A stretch of DNA of 36,091 bases from assembly GCA_905397405.1 (NCBI GenBank), contig CAJPVJ010000153.1, positions 1 to 36,091 on the forward strand, given 5' to 3'. Shown in pieces: positions 19,045 to 27,314 of the stretch. Positions within the stretch are counted from its first letter, which is position 1, and every line of letters starts with the position of its first letter. Source of the stretch: Oppiella nova (Eukaryota > Arthropoda > Arachnida > Sarcoptiformes > Oppiidae). Position numbers and translations under genes: made by a program. The notes beneath the pieces are model-generated. The model did no database searches and was not told the DNA's origin. It worked only from the letters and a program-made list of their open reading frames with translations.

Positions 19045-19380
19045 AACCAAGTTTGATATCTTTTGCCAATAAAATTGGTTAATAAGTAATCAATTTTAGC
19101 TTTTTCCTCGATTTCTCAACGGTCACAATTATGAAACTATCCGCATTTTCTGCGGACAACTCTTGGGATAAAACTCAGCCAGTTTTGTACGCCTGAACGT
19201 ACATCAATTTAAGGATTTAGCGAATAGGTAGATCCACTGAAATTTCATATCATGAATCCATAGCGAACAGGATGTTCCAGATAAAAATAAGAAAAGACAG
19301 CAACGGAGTGTAGGTACGACAGGAGTCATACCTCAGGTACAAATACGAAAAAGCCCGACAGGATGTCGGGCTTTTTTATT
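19045..19380 (+). ncRNA. candidate structured RNA element, copy A
   Basis: There is no gene in this 335-bp region, yet it is conserved in inverted orientation at 34,070-34,305. Shared parts in order are TTTTGCCAATAAAATTG, a region with TAATCAATTTT, a hairpin ATCCGCA-TTTTC-TGCGGA at 19,139-19,156, then GATAAAA-TCAGCC. Next comes AAGAAAAGACAGCAACGGA at 19,288-19,306 and finally a strong terminator. Copy A has about 100 extra bases before the AGAAAAGACAG block. Both copies sit next to a pdif site with the same spacer. An untranslated RNA is one reading; a decayed cargo gene leader is another. Confidence 0.45.
19347..19378 (+). terminator. Rho-independent terminator
   Basis: AAAGCCCGAC and GTCGGGCTTT form a strong stem with a 5-base loop followed by T residues. 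It ends the conserved non-coding element. Confidence 0.85.
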
Positions 19381-19500
19381 GTCAAAACTATTCGTCATAT
19401 CTGTTTGTTTAGAATATGTAAAATACTATTAAAGATGACTTGATAATTTTTAACTTTCTGTTTGAATATTAATTAATATTATATTTGGAAAATCAACTAA

Positions 19501-19959
19501 TTGGATAGGTTCTTAGAAATCTTTAAATCATCAGAGCATCGATGGGTTATATGGATGTTCGTTGTTACTGGAATAGCTCTATTGATTGCTCTACCAACAG
19601 GGATTATTCGTATTGTTGATATTTTATTCCATTTTTTGATTGAAATTAAATATTGGAAATTAGTCTTTCTAATTCCGATGTTTACCCTGTTTTTGAATGT
19701 AGCATGTGATTTAAAGCTAAACCCACTTCTGATTGATCTATGCTTTTTCTTATCGAAAGCGCTAATTAAGACTTTATATTTTGTTGTTGGTTTTTTAGTG
19801 GCCTTACTACTAGCCAATTTGATTTTTGGTTATATGAATCATGCCGCCTTCTTTGCCATAACAGGACTTACAACTTACTTTATTACTTTAGCTACCCATT
19901 GGATGGTATTAGACCTTGAATCTCAATCAAGAGATCTATGTATTGAAACTTATTGTTAG
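19501..19959 (+). CDS. hypothetical multi-pass membrane protein
   Basis: 152 residues with about four hydrophobic helices (near 17-40, 50-68, 80-105 and 112-130). It starts at TTG 19,501, preceded by a weak GGAAAA. No ATG gives a complete first helix. No family is recognised. It lies between pdif sites 2 and 3, followed by a terminator whose T-run merges with site 3. Confidence 0.55.
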   Translation: MDRFLEIFKSSEHRWVIWMFVVTGIALLIALPTGIIRIVDILFHFLIEIKYWKLVFLIPMFTLFLNVACDLKLNPLLIDLCFFLSKALIKTLYFVVGFLVALLLANLIFGYMNHAAFFAITGLTTYFITLATHWMVLDLESQSRDLCIETYC

Positions 19960-19978
19960 AACATAATTTTTTTAAAGA

Positions 19979-20006
19979 GGAGGGTCGCCTTGTGGTGACT
20001 CTTTTT
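19979..20006 (+). terminator. Rho-independent terminator
   Basis: AGGGTCGCC and GGTGACTCT pair (with G-T pairs) around TTGT and are followed by a T-run that overlaps pdif site 3. Confidence 0.7.
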
Positions 20007-20030
20007 CGCATAAGAGTTTTTATGTTAAAT
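20003..20030 (+). other. pdif site 3 (XerC|XerD orientation)
   Basis: TTTTCGCATAA, spacer GAGTTT, then TTATGTTAAAT. It forms the left border of the restriction-modification module that ends at site 4. Confidence 0.85.
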
Positions 20031-20086
20031 AGATATGTGAATAGCTACCTATCTGTTTTGAAGATACCTTTATGTCTTAATACGAA

Positions 20087-20119
20087 AAGTGTAGAAACTA
20101 ATCTTTAGTTTCTACACTT
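20087..20119 (-). terminator. terminator of the restriction endonuclease gene
   Basis: A perfect 14-bp stem pairs 20,087-20,100 with 20,106-20,119 around a 5-base loop, ten bases after the endonuclease stop codon. It suits termination on the minus strand. Confidence 0.75.
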
Positions 20120-20128
20120 ATAACCTTT

Positions 20129-20953
20129 TTAGATTTTGCGAGGAATAAAAATATTATATTTATCTCTTAATTCATTTAAAATTCTATTATGATTCAAGCT
20201 GTTGGCAGAAACTGCTTGGAATGTTCCTAGATATTTTAAATCACTTAAATTATCTATACGTGTTTGGATCTGGAGTGGATAATTTGGAATGAACTGAGTA
20301 TACGTACATTTCCCTCGATTTGTGCCTTCAGTTAAAGGATTGATAGGACGATAAATAAGTTTAAAATTTTCACTTAATTGTGTGATAGTAGCTGAATCAA
20401 TAGGTTTTAAAATTTCAAAAAGTTCTTGTAGGGAATTAGGTAAATTTGAAGAACTGTATAAGCAATTTGCTGTTTCAATGCCTATTCCAGTCCCAGCAAC
20501 AATTTTAATAATATCATTTACGGTAAATACCTCTGTAAACTCTCTAGAAGTATTTCCAGTTCTTTTCCCAAAACAAATACTTACTCCAACAAATAGAGAA
20601 GCATTCGAATTATTAATCCAATTGTTTGCCCAGTTTGTACAATCTATTGTCAACTTTTGAAATATATCTTCCCCAAATTCCTCTATGACTCGACCATGGG
20701 AATACCAATTTCCAAAGTAGTCAGCACTGCTCATTTTTGCGGAAACTTTCAATATTTCCCCATTGTCAAAATAAATAGCAATATCAGTCTTGTGTCCTGT
20801 ACTTCCGATTCTTGCTGCATGCTGTATTTTACTATCACTGTTAATGCCTAGATTTTCCACCCACGCAGGAAGATTTAAAGGCAAATTCATGTCTGAAAAA
20901 CTGCAAATAATATTGGCTAATTCTCTTTCAAATTCATCTGTATAAGCAGACAT
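20129..20953 (-). CDS. probable type II restriction endonuclease (HaeIII-like)
   Basis: 274 residues from ATG 20,953, preceded by AGAAGAG. A longer frame from a TTG at 21,046 would overlap the methylase and lacks a good start. Near residues 55-73, K-T-D-I-A-I, then a short turn and V-S-A-K resemble a PD-(D/E)XK active site with Asp57 and Lys73. Its partner methylase is HaeIII-like, so GGCC is the inferred target. The reading from context is stronger than that from motifs. The start codon lies inside a 9-bp hairpin (20,952-20,981), which may delay translation until methylation is in place. Confidence 0.7.
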   Translation of the reverse strand: MSAYTDEFERELANIICSFSDMNLPLNLPAWVENLGINSDSKIQHAARIGSTGHKTDIAIYFDNGEILKVSAKMSSADYFGNWYSHGRVIEEFGEDIFQKLTIDCTNWANNWINNSNASLFVGVSICFGKRTGNTSREFTEVFTVNDIIKIVAGTGIGIETANCLYSSSNLPNSLQELFEILKPIDSATITQLSENFKLIYRPINPLTEGTNRGKCTYTQFIPNYPLQIQTRIDNLSDLKYLGTFQAVSANSLNHNRILNELRDKYNIFIPRKI

Positions 20954-20981
20954 ATACTTTCTCTTCTTAGAAAAAGTATAT
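20952..20981 (-). promoter_or_regulatory. hairpin covering the endonuclease start
   Basis: ATATACTTT and AAAGTATAT (20,952-20,960 and 20,973-20,981) form a perfect 9-bp stem around 12 bases. In the mRNA it covers the ribosome binding site and ATG of the endonuclease. Confidence 0.55.
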
Positions 20982-21014
20982 GATCGATAAAATTTAAAAT
21001 ATTTGAAAGCTTTT

Positions 21015-22025
21015 TCAACTAGCGTGAAGAGTTTTATCTTTTCCAATTACTTGTAATGCATCTTTAATACTGCTTGCTAGAATTTTGGCAAACTCTACAT
21101 TTACAGCATTCCCTATCATTTTATATCCATGATTTACATCAGAATATTTTAAAATAAAATCATCTGGAAAACTTTGGATTCGAGCACATTCCCGGACACT
21201 TAAACGTCTGTATTCACCATTTGGTGAAAACATAAATTTATCTTGTTCAATTTTTATCATTTTTGGAGCACTTGGATGGATTGGAGCATGACGCCCACCT
21301 GCTTGTATTGTAAATGATGGTTCATTCCAACCTCTTACCCGATTTCGAGACATATACATCGATGAGAATCCTCCAGTCATGTACTCATGGTTTTCGACAA
21401 TTGCATCAGGATTAGGTTTTGACTTATTTAAGGCTGGAACAACATTGTGCTCTAAATTTTTAATAATATCTTGTAGACAGCGAGTTTCTTTTTCTGGTTC
21501 AGGAAATGAGTACTGAATATTTAAATCAGTTCTAAAACCAATAAAAATAACGCGTTTTCGATCTTGAGCAACTCCAAAATCTGCTGCATTTAGAAGTTTA
21601 AAATGAAGATCATAACCAGCTTCAAGAAAGGTATTTTTGATGTTATCAAGTGCATCTTTATGTCTAGGAGCTAGCATCCCACTAACATTTTCAGCTAAAA
21701 AAAATGATGGTTTTTTAGCTTCAAGAATACGAATAAAATCAAAAAAGAGTTGCCCCCTTTTATCTTCAATACCTCTTCGTGATCCTGCTTCGCTCCAACT
21801 TTGGCATGGTGGACCACCAATGATGCCATCACAGTCTGGAACTTCTGATTCATTGATTAAAGTGATACTACGCTTATCTAAAGCTGTTTCAGGATGATTA
21901 TGCTCATATGTAGCCCAAATATCTTTATCAAATTCATTTGCAAAAATGATGTCAAATCCAGCTTGTTTAAAGCCTAGGTCTAAACCGCCAGCGCCAGAAA
22001 AGAAGGATGCTATTTTGAGAGACAT
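21015..22025 (-). CDS. C-5 cytosine DNA methyltransferase (M.HaeIII-like)
   Basis: 336 residues. It transfers a methyl group from S-adenosylmethionine to cytosine C5. Motif I is F-S-G-A-G-G-L-D-L-G-F (9-19), motif IV G-G-P-P-C-Q-S-W-S has the catalytic Cys74, and motif VI E-N-V is at 112-114. The motif VIII Q-D-R-K-R-V segment and R-L-S-V-R-E-C-A-R-I-Q-S-F-P are present, and motif X ends in G-N-A-V. The G-G-P-P-C-Q-S-W-S-E-A-G-S context and N-R-V-R-x-W-N-E-P-x-F-T-x-Q-A-x-G-R recall M.HaeIII, which methylates GGCC. ATG 22,025 is preferred over an upstream GTG at 22,037. The endonuclease gene follows. Confidence 0.92.
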   Translation of the reverse strand: MSLKIASFFSGAGGLDLGFKQAGFDIIFANEFDKDIWATYEHNHPETALDKRSITLINESEVPDCDGIIGGPPCQSWSEAGSRRGIEDKRGQLFFDFIRILEAKKPSFFLAENVSGMLAPRHKDALDNIKNTFLEAGYDLHFKLLNAADFGVAQDRKRVIFIGFRTDLNIQYSFPEPEKETRCLQDIIKNLEHNVVPALNKSKPNPDAIVENHEYMTGGFSSMYMSRNRVRGWNEPSFTIQAGGRHAPIHPSAPKMIKIEQDKFMFSPNGEYRRLSVRECARIQSFPDDFILKYSDVNHGYKMIGNAVNVEFAKILASSIKDALQVIGKDKTLHAS

Positions 22026-22206
22026 ATTAAAAAACACAGTTAACGACTTAGAGGTAATTTTTACACCTTCGAGTGAAAAAGGCCAGCTTTTTTTATAATT
22101 TTTTCTATACGTGTTCTATTTTTAAGATATTTCTAAATTAAATGATTTTAAACATTGTAATTTAATTTAGTATTTACATATCACTAGGCTTTCCGTGTAA
22201 ATTTTA
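22026..22206. promoter_or_regulatory. divergent intergenic region
   Basis: 180 AT-rich bases lie between the methylase (leftward) and the ParB-like gene (rightward), so both promoters should be here. I see no clear operator palindrome. Confidence 0.4.
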
Positions 22207-23313
22207 ATGTCAGATCCGAAAATCCAACCTATAAAAGTAATAGATCTTAAGTTTGATCCAGAAAATCCTAGATTCGCAGCTGCTAATCTAGCAGGCTGTG
22301 CACCGCATGAAATAATTGAAGAAATGCTAGCAAGTGAACAAATTATAGATTTAATCAGTTCAATTGGTACTCAGGGATATTTTTGGGGAGAGCCTCTTTT
22401 AGTTTTTTCTGACGTTGGAACCCAGCAGTTTTTTGTTGCTGAAGGAAACAGACGGCTTGCTGCTTTGAAGTTACTAACTGGTGAGTACCCTAGCCCTAGT
22501 AGAAGCCTACATGAATTAATAAGTGATTTACCAAACAAACCTTTAGAAGTGCCTTGTATCGTTTTTCATGATAGAGAATCAATACTTCATTATTTGGGGT
22601 ATCGACATATTACAGGAATTAAGGCATGGGGGTCTCTTGAAAAAGCTATATATTTAGAACAATTATTTAAAAAGAATTTAAAGACTTCTAATGATGAGAA
22701 TTTTGCACTAAGAAAATTAGCAAGAGAAATTGGTAGTAACTCACAGACAATAAGAAAAACCTTGTGTGCTTTGGCACTTTACAACAAGGACTATAATCCA
22801 TCTAAAGACGAGTTTTTTGGACTACAGCGTGTAGGTAAAGAAGATATTCAGTTTAGTCTACTGTATACAGCGATAGGATATCCTGATATTGCAAAATATT
22901 TAGGTTTGGAAAGTACTCAAGATATTCATCTTAGCTGTTTAAATACAGAACATGCCAAAGATCTATTCAATTGGTTATTTATGCAAGATGAACATGGTCA
23001 AAAAGCAGTTCCAGAATCAAGAAAAATTTCTACTTTGAATAGTGTATTAGCTAGTCCGGTAGCAACAGAATTTTTTAAAAAGACGAGAGATCTAGATTCG
23101 GCATATAAATTTACAAATGGACCTCAAGATTTTTTCAATAGCTCATTGAATAATATAGAGAATACAATTTATGAAATGATAAATATAATTCATAATGAAG
23201 TTTTTCTACCTAAAGAAAATGATATTCACAAAATAGACAAGTTGACAGAGGTACTTGATGATTTACTGAGGAAAGCTAAAAGAAGTTTGAAAAATTCCCA
23301 AGATTCAGAATAA
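22207..23313 (+). CDS. ParB/Srx-like domain protein
   Basis: 368 residues. The N-terminal half has P-E-N-P-R-F (residues 18-23) and F-F-V-A-E-G-N-R-R-L-A-A-L-K-L-L (near 75-90), the G-x-R-R core of ParB/sulfiredoxin-fold domains that bind CTP or act as nucleases. A helical region with a possible helix-turn-helix (L-R-K-L-A-R-E-I-G-S-N-S-Q-T-I-R-K-T-L) follows. It is not next to a parA, so ordinary partition is unlikely. It ends 15 bases before a probable nuclease gene, and both share the restriction-modification pdif module. A nucleic-acid-directed defence role is my inference. Confidence 0.7.
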   Translation: MSDPKIQPIKVIDLKFDPENPRFAAANLAGCAPHEIIEEMLASEQIIDLISSIGTQGYFWGEPLLVFSDVGTQQFFVAEGNRRLAALKLLTGEYPSPSRSLHELISDLPNKPLEVPCIVFHDRESILHYLGYRHITGIKAWGSLEKAIYLEQLFKKNLKTSNDENFALRKLAREIGSNSQTIRKTLCALALYNKDYNPSKDEFFGLQRVGKEDIQFSLLYTAIGYPDIAKYLGLESTQDIHLSCLNTEHAKDLFNWLFMQDEHGQKAVPESRKISTLNSVLASPVATEFFKKTRDLDSAYKFTNGPQDFFNSSLNNIENTIYEMINIIHNEVFLPKENDIHKIDKLTEVLDDLLRKAKRSLKNSQDSE

Positions 23314-23328
23314 GGTGAGGTTATAAGA

Positions 23329-24342
23329 ATGAAAGAACCTTTACCATGGATCGATTATCAAAAAATAAGGGAAATTCCTTCCCTTCAAAGCCCATTTACA
23401 GTTAATGAAGTTGTTGACTTACTAGAATTATGGTGTGTATCTAGCCTTGATAAGGCAATATCAACAAGTGAATTAGTAAATTTTTTTGATGATAATTTGG
23501 CTATTACTGAAGATGATGAAGCTAATTATAGTGATAGTTTAGTAACTCCTAATATTGTAAAAAAAGAGGAGTTTTTTAATTTTGTAAATATACGTTTGAA
23601 ATATAGATATGAAAAATGGGGAGATAAGTGGCCTTTTCGGATATCTGTGAGTAGAAATAATATCCAAATTAGATATGTGCCAAATGATAAAAATATTAGT
23701 TATTTAGTATTTTTGTTTTGTTCTAATCTAAGGATGATCAAACTAAAATATAGAGCATTATTTACTTCTACCTTTGAAATGCTTGCTTTCCAGCATCTTT
23801 CATTGATTCATCCTCCAGAAAGTGGTTGGACTACAAAATCAATGGGGGCAAATAATAAAAGTATCCATACATATACGGGTTCTAGTCAGTTGGAAAAAAT
23901 TGAAGCATTGGCAAAGGATTTACAGTGCAATTTAAATCGCAATTACCGACCTACCATTGCTGGAGATGGTGGAATTGATCTAGTATCTTTTTTGTCATTT
24001 AATGATTCAAGAGCATCAGCTAGTCTCGTTTTTGGTCAATGTGCCTGTACTCAGAATAAAAAAGAATTAGTTTCTAAAATCTCAGAAACATCATTTGATA
24101 ATATCAGAGGAAAAATAGAGATAGATTCTATTCCTTTAAATTATCTATACACACCACAGGACCTTAAGTCTGAAGTTAGACCATCAAGTTTTGATTTGGA
24201 TTCAACTAGAAATGCAATCATTATTGATAGAACAAGAATGCTCTTAAATAATTGTAATTATTCAAAAGTGATTGATGGAACCCTTAGATCACATTTGTAT
24301 GGTTTTATTTATTCAAGAGAGAATTATTGTGAAGCAGTATGA
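23329..24342 (+). CDS. probable PD-(D/E)XK-type nuclease, partner of ParB-like protein
   Basis: 337 residues from ATG 23,329, behind an AAGGTGAGG ribosome binding site. The C-terminal half has G-D-G-G-I-D-L-V (212-219) and, after a loop, V-F-G-Q-C-A-C (234-240). This resembles the D...(E/Q)xK core of restriction-like nucleases, but with Q-C-A where E-x-K is expected; related variants have Q-C-K or Q-C-A. The N-terminal part is unassigned. The gene ends just before pdif site 4 and a terminator. Family membership is inferred from the motif only. Confidence 0.6.
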   Translation: MKEPLPWIDYQKIREIPSLQSPFTVNEVVDLLELWCVSSLDKAISTSELVNFFDDNLAITEDDEANYSDSLVTPNIVKKEEFFNFVNIRLKYRYEKWGDKWPFRISVSRNNIQIRYVPNDKNISYLVFLFCSNLRMIKLKYRALFTSTFEMLAFQHLSLIHPPESGWTTKSMGANNKSIHTYTGSSQLEKIEALAKDLQCNLNRNYRPTIAGDGGIDLVSFLSFNDSRASASLVFGQCACTQNKKELVSKISETSFDNIRGKIEIDSIPLNYLYTPQDLKSEVRPSSFDLDSTRNAIIIDRTRMLLNNCNYSKVIDGTLRSHLYGFIYSRENYCEAV

Positions 24343-24353
24343 AAATTTACTAA

Positions 24354-24381
24354 AGTTAACATAATACAGCTTATACGAAAA
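24354..24381 (-). other. pdif site 4 (XerD|XerC orientation)
   Basis: AGTTAACATAA, spacer TACAGC, then TTATACGAAAA. It is the right border of the restriction-modification and ParB/nuclease module. The same spacer and flank recur at 35,772. Confidence 0.85.
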
Positions 24382-24421
24382 ACCTAGATTTTACATTTAT
24401 GGGCAAAAATCTAGGTTTTCC
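24377..24421 (+). terminator. Rho-independent terminator
   Basis: AAACCTAGATTTT and AAAATCTAGGTTT pair around about 13 bases and are followed by T residues. The same structure follows pdif site 7 near 35,796-35,840. Confidence 0.75.
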
Positions 24422-24424
24422 TTA

Positions 24425-24740
24425 TGGATCTGAATCAAAAACACAAATTTTCCATGTTTAAAAACACAATCTATCCATCATTGCAGTCTAAAAAACACAA
24501 ATCCTCCATGTTGTGGCTAAAAATCACCCACAATATGGATAAGTTTTTTTAAGATTCCATGTTCAAAAAACACAAATTTTCCATGCTGTGGCTAAAATTC
24601 ATTCAAAGATGGATGAGTTTTTTCAAGATCTATGTTCAAAAACACAAATTTTCCATGCTGTGGCTAAAAATCGCTCACAATATGGATAAGTTTTTTCAAG
24701 ATTCCATGTTTAAAAAACACAAATTTTCCACTTATAAAAA
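24425..24740. repeat. imperfect direct repeats beside the relaxase gene
   Basis: AAACACAAATTTTCCATG recurs at about 70-75 bp spacing (near 24,438, 24,495, 24,570, 24,642 and 24,713). Between copies lie TGTGGCTAAAAATC, CACAATATGGAT and AAGTTTTTTCAAGATTCCATG. A shorter version of the array is found at 35,860-36,035. No gene is supported here; small frames across it follow the repeat. It may be an oriT-linked or accessory origin array, but the role is unknown. Confidence 0.65.
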
Positions 24741-25625
24741 TCAATCTAAGCTAAAGCCTGGATCTTTTTTCTGAGTAAGCACATGGCGTCTAGATATTTC
24801 TAAATCATATTCCTTGCCATAAAGTTCAGCATTGTTCTGATTTCTAATTTTTTTAATTGTGTTTTTTTGAGCTTCAACATCAAGCTGAATAATTGGATCA
24901 GCGCTATAAAGTTTCCATCGAGGAATTTGTGGTACATCCTGTAATTTGGTCCCGAATTTTTGATTGAAATCGTCATTAGATAGGCAACTGACCTGATTTT
25001 TCACTTCAATTTCTACACCATAGACCATTACTTTTTTAGTTGGTGCATATTTTTCTAAAAACAAATTCATTAATTCTTGAGTTTTTTCACGGAATACTTT
25101 GACCTGATTTCGCCCAAAACCTAATGCATCAGCTGTTAACTTTTGCGCACCACCTTGAGTTGGATTTTTTGGACGATACTGTTTAAAAAACTGCTCTGGC
25201 GGTCGTTCAATATCATCTGAAATTGTTCTTTCTGAATACATCAAATGTAAATGTGGTTGATCCTCTCCAGTAATTTCACTGGGATGATTATGAATGACTG
25301 CGGTATAAGGAAATTGATATTGTCCGGCAAACTGATCTATTAACTTCTGAACCAATTCTGCTCGTTGTTCTGGTATTAACTCTTTGGGTAAAGCAATGGT
25401 TAAAGTAGAGCTTGTTCTTCCCCGGGAAATTTCAAATTGATCAGCACTTTTCCAAAAAAGTTTTGGTTTATTTTCTGCCCATTTGGGCATATTTCCATAC
25501 CGCATAAACTCTAATTTTTCATTGTCTTTTTGATTTTCAAAATGGGCCGTCCGAGTTAAATAATGGAATGCATTTAGAGAACTCTGCTCTTTTTTAATAT
25601 TATGCTTTAGCTTTAAATAAAACAT
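24741..25625 (-). CDS. MobA/MobL family relaxase (MOBQ-type)
   Basis: 294 residues. It nicks oriT and pilots the strand during mobilization by a helper conjugative system. The histidine metal-binding motif is seen as I-H-N-H-P-S (111-116) and Q-P-H-L-H-L-M (123-129). The N-terminal F-H-Y-L-T-R segment suits the catalytic Tyr region. It is short for the family, lacking a C-terminal primase or helicase part. It is read away from a repeat-rich intergenic region (25,626-26,080) that probably holds oriT. A second copy begins at the window end. Confidence 0.88.
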   Translation of the reverse strand: MFYLKLKHNIKKEQSSLNAFHYLTRTAHFENQKDNEKLEFMRYGNMPKWAENKPKLFWKSADQFEISRGRTSSTLTIALPKELIPEQRAELVQKLIDQFAGQYQFPYTAVIHNHPSEITGEDQPHLHLMYSERTISDDIERPPEQFFKQYRPKNPTQGGAQKLTADALGFGRNQVKVFREKTQELMNLFLEKYAPTKKVMVYGVEIEVKNQVSCLSNDDFNQKFGTKLQDVPQIPRWKLYSADPIIQLDVEAQKNTIKKIRNQNNAELYGKEYDLEISRRHVLTQKKDPGFSLD

Positions 25626-25639
25626 CAGTTCACCTCGTA

Positions 25640-25812
25640 CAAATTACGTGTAACAAAACAGCAAATTTTCTTGTAACAAGGGGCTAATTCTTGTTGCAGA
25701 GAGCAGTCTTTTCTTGTTGCAAACACAGATATTTCATCAAAAAAGTTTGTTGCACTCGTCTAAAATTCGCTGTTTTTCTTGTTGCACCCCTTTCCCATTT
25801 CTTGTAACAGCA
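25640..25812. repeat. TTCTTGT(T/A)(G/A)CA direct repeats upstream of relaxase
   Basis: TTCTTGTTGCA or TTCTTGTAACA, or close variants, occurs about seven times (near 25,643, 25,670, 25,690, 25,712, 25,748, 25,777 and 25,799) at irregular 20-35 bp spacing. Together they look like a protein-binding array at an oriT or relaxase promoter. Confidence 0.65.
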
Positions 25813-25924
25813 GACATTGCTTACTTTTTCACCATTAAGAAAAATTCCGTTAAAACCCGAAGAAAAACTCATCATTTAATAATTAAATCAGTGGGTTATG
25901 TAGCCTCCGCAGGAGCGAGTAGAA

Positions 25925-25976
25925 GTGTCTTTTTTTAACGATGATTGCTTTAGCAATTATCGTTAAAAAAAGACAC
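25925..25976. repeat. large perfect inverted repeat (18-bp arms)
   Basis: Arms 25,925-25,942 and 25,959-25,976 are exact. The centre GATTGC-TTTA-GCAATT pairs further. The steps T7 and A7 give it terminator features in both directions. It lies between the divergent mobilization genes, close to where an oriT is expected. Confidence 0.8.
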
Positions 25977-25987
25977 GGAAACGAGAT

Positions 25988-26022
25988 AAACGATATTTTA
26001 TGTATAACATAAAATATCGTTT
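25988..26022. repeat. second inverted repeat (16-bp arms)
   Basis: Arms 25,988-26,003 and 26,007-26,022 form a perfect stem with a 3-base loop, 12 bases after the previous one. It is possibly part of oriT or an operator for the gene at 26,081. Confidence 0.75.
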
Positions 26023-26080
26023 CAACACCATTCGAATTCCGCTAACATCAATTTAGATACCCAAAATCAGGAAATCAGCT

Positions 26081-26794
26081 TTGGCCGGTAGAAAAACATT
26101 TGCCCTAACCCAACAAGAAATCATCGATTTGGATAAACATATTCAAGCGCTGCCGTTTAAAAGACGAATGCAAGATGCTTTTTTAGCAATGATTTCTGAA
26201 CGAGAATCAATGAAACAACTGAATGAAGAAGATTTAAAACTTATTCAACGATGTCGTTATGAGCGAAATACTTATAGTAAACGTATGGTTCAATTACAAC
26301 TGATCCAAAAAACAGAGCCAAAGAAATTAAAAAAATTAGAATTGAATATTCTAGAATTAAGTAAAAAAACAGATATTGATGCTTACTTTGCAATGCATGA
26401 TGCATTAAATGAGGTTTTAAAAATTAAAAGAAATCAAACTTCTGAAAAGAATATTACAGCGAAGGTCGAACGAGTTTTAAACCCTGAGAAATATAACCAG
26501 GACTCCCTTAGTAAATCTTTAAGAAAACAGCAAGATCACATTAAATATTTTATCGGATCACTATATTTAAACTTATTGGAACAAAGCGGTTTAGAGCGAT
26601 CGAATTCGAACCAAGATTTAGATCGAATGCTCGATTTATTTAAGCAAGCACAATCCGGAGCAGAAAAGAACAATGCATTTAGTCTGGATCAGAATAGAAA
26701 AACAGATATTTTATCGGCTAAATCGCTATATGAAATGGAGAAATTGATTAAGCAAGCCAAAGAAGATCCAAGGAATCCTTTCAATAAAGCTTAG
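26081..26794 (+). CDS. putative mobilization accessory protein
   Basis: 237 residues, starting at TTG 26,081 behind AGGAAA at a good distance. It is hydrophilic and strongly helical, with a basic coiled-coil region at about residues 60-100 (K-K-L-K-K-L-E-L-N-I-L-E-L). It is divergent from the relaxase and shares the repeat-rich intergenic region. It occupies the place of MobC-type or relaxosome helper genes in small Acinetobacter plasmids. I do not recognise a specific family. Confidence 0.6.
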   Translation: MAGRKTFALTQQEIIDLDKHIQALPFKRRMQDAFLAMISERESMKQLNEEDLKLIQRCRYERNTYSKRMVQLQLIQKTEPKKLKKLELNILELSKKTDIDAYFAMHDALNEVLKIKRNQTSEKNITAKVERVLNPEKYNQDSLSKSLRKQQDHIKYFIGSLYLNLLEQSGLERSNSNQDLDRMLDLFKQAQSGAEKNNAFSLDQNRKTDILSAKSLYEMEKLIKQAKEDPRNPFNKA

Positions 26795-26956
26795 ATTGAC
26801 TCAAATAATAGGTTTTAAATACGCTTTTGAAGCCGTATATGCCTTTTTCTAGCCTAAACCTATAGTTCCCCTCAATAAAAAAATTAGAGCGCTCAAAACG
26901 CAAATTAGAGCATTTTGGAGATCATTTGATTTTACCGATAAGAACAAAGCGAGTGT

Positions 26957-27285
26957 CTACGAGCGATACTTGGAAAATTTTGCCTAGACTCCCTGAAAAA
27001 CCGCTTTTTAGGCTGTGAAGCCTAAATAAGCATGGAAAAGTTGTAGAAATTTGAGTCTAGATCGAGCATAGCGAGTAAAAAAGCTTTATGAGCGAAGCGA
27101 ATTCCGAGTTGCTGTTGCCTTTGCTTTTTTTTTAATTCTAGAGGGTATTAACAAAAAATTGCCCCTCGAATCGAGCGAAAGCGAGATTCAATAGAGTTTG
27201 AGCGTAGCGAAAACATAGGGCAATTTTTCTTTTGCTAGGCTTTTAATTATTTTTAAGGTTTTTAAATACTTTTAGACTTGTTGAA
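26957..27285. repeat. conserved rep-upstream element, copy 2
   Basis: Nearly identical to 15,678-16,005, with a few substitutions and one 9-base length difference near 27,115. It has the same long inverted repeat and GAGC-n-AGCGA motifs. What lies upstream differs: here the mobilization gene at 26,081-26,794, there the junction segment. Confidence 0.75.
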
Positions 27286-27314
27286 AGCCTTGATACATAA
27301 GTATTTCAAGGCTC

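Noticed and set aside
20065-20092. A further pdif-like sequence around CTTAATACGAAAAG
   Set aside because: It lacks the TAACATAA half-site; only a short chance match to one half.
21015-21046. Endonuclease starting at TTG 21,046 and overlapping the methylase
   Set aside because: The extra 31 residues are atypical and have no ribosome binding site; ATG 20,953 has AGAAGAG at a suitable distance.
24559-24774. Plus-strand frame of 71 residues, and a similar one at 35,876-36,073
   Set aside because: Both follow the AAACACAAATTTTCC repeat array, and similarity between the copies is explained by the DNA repeat.
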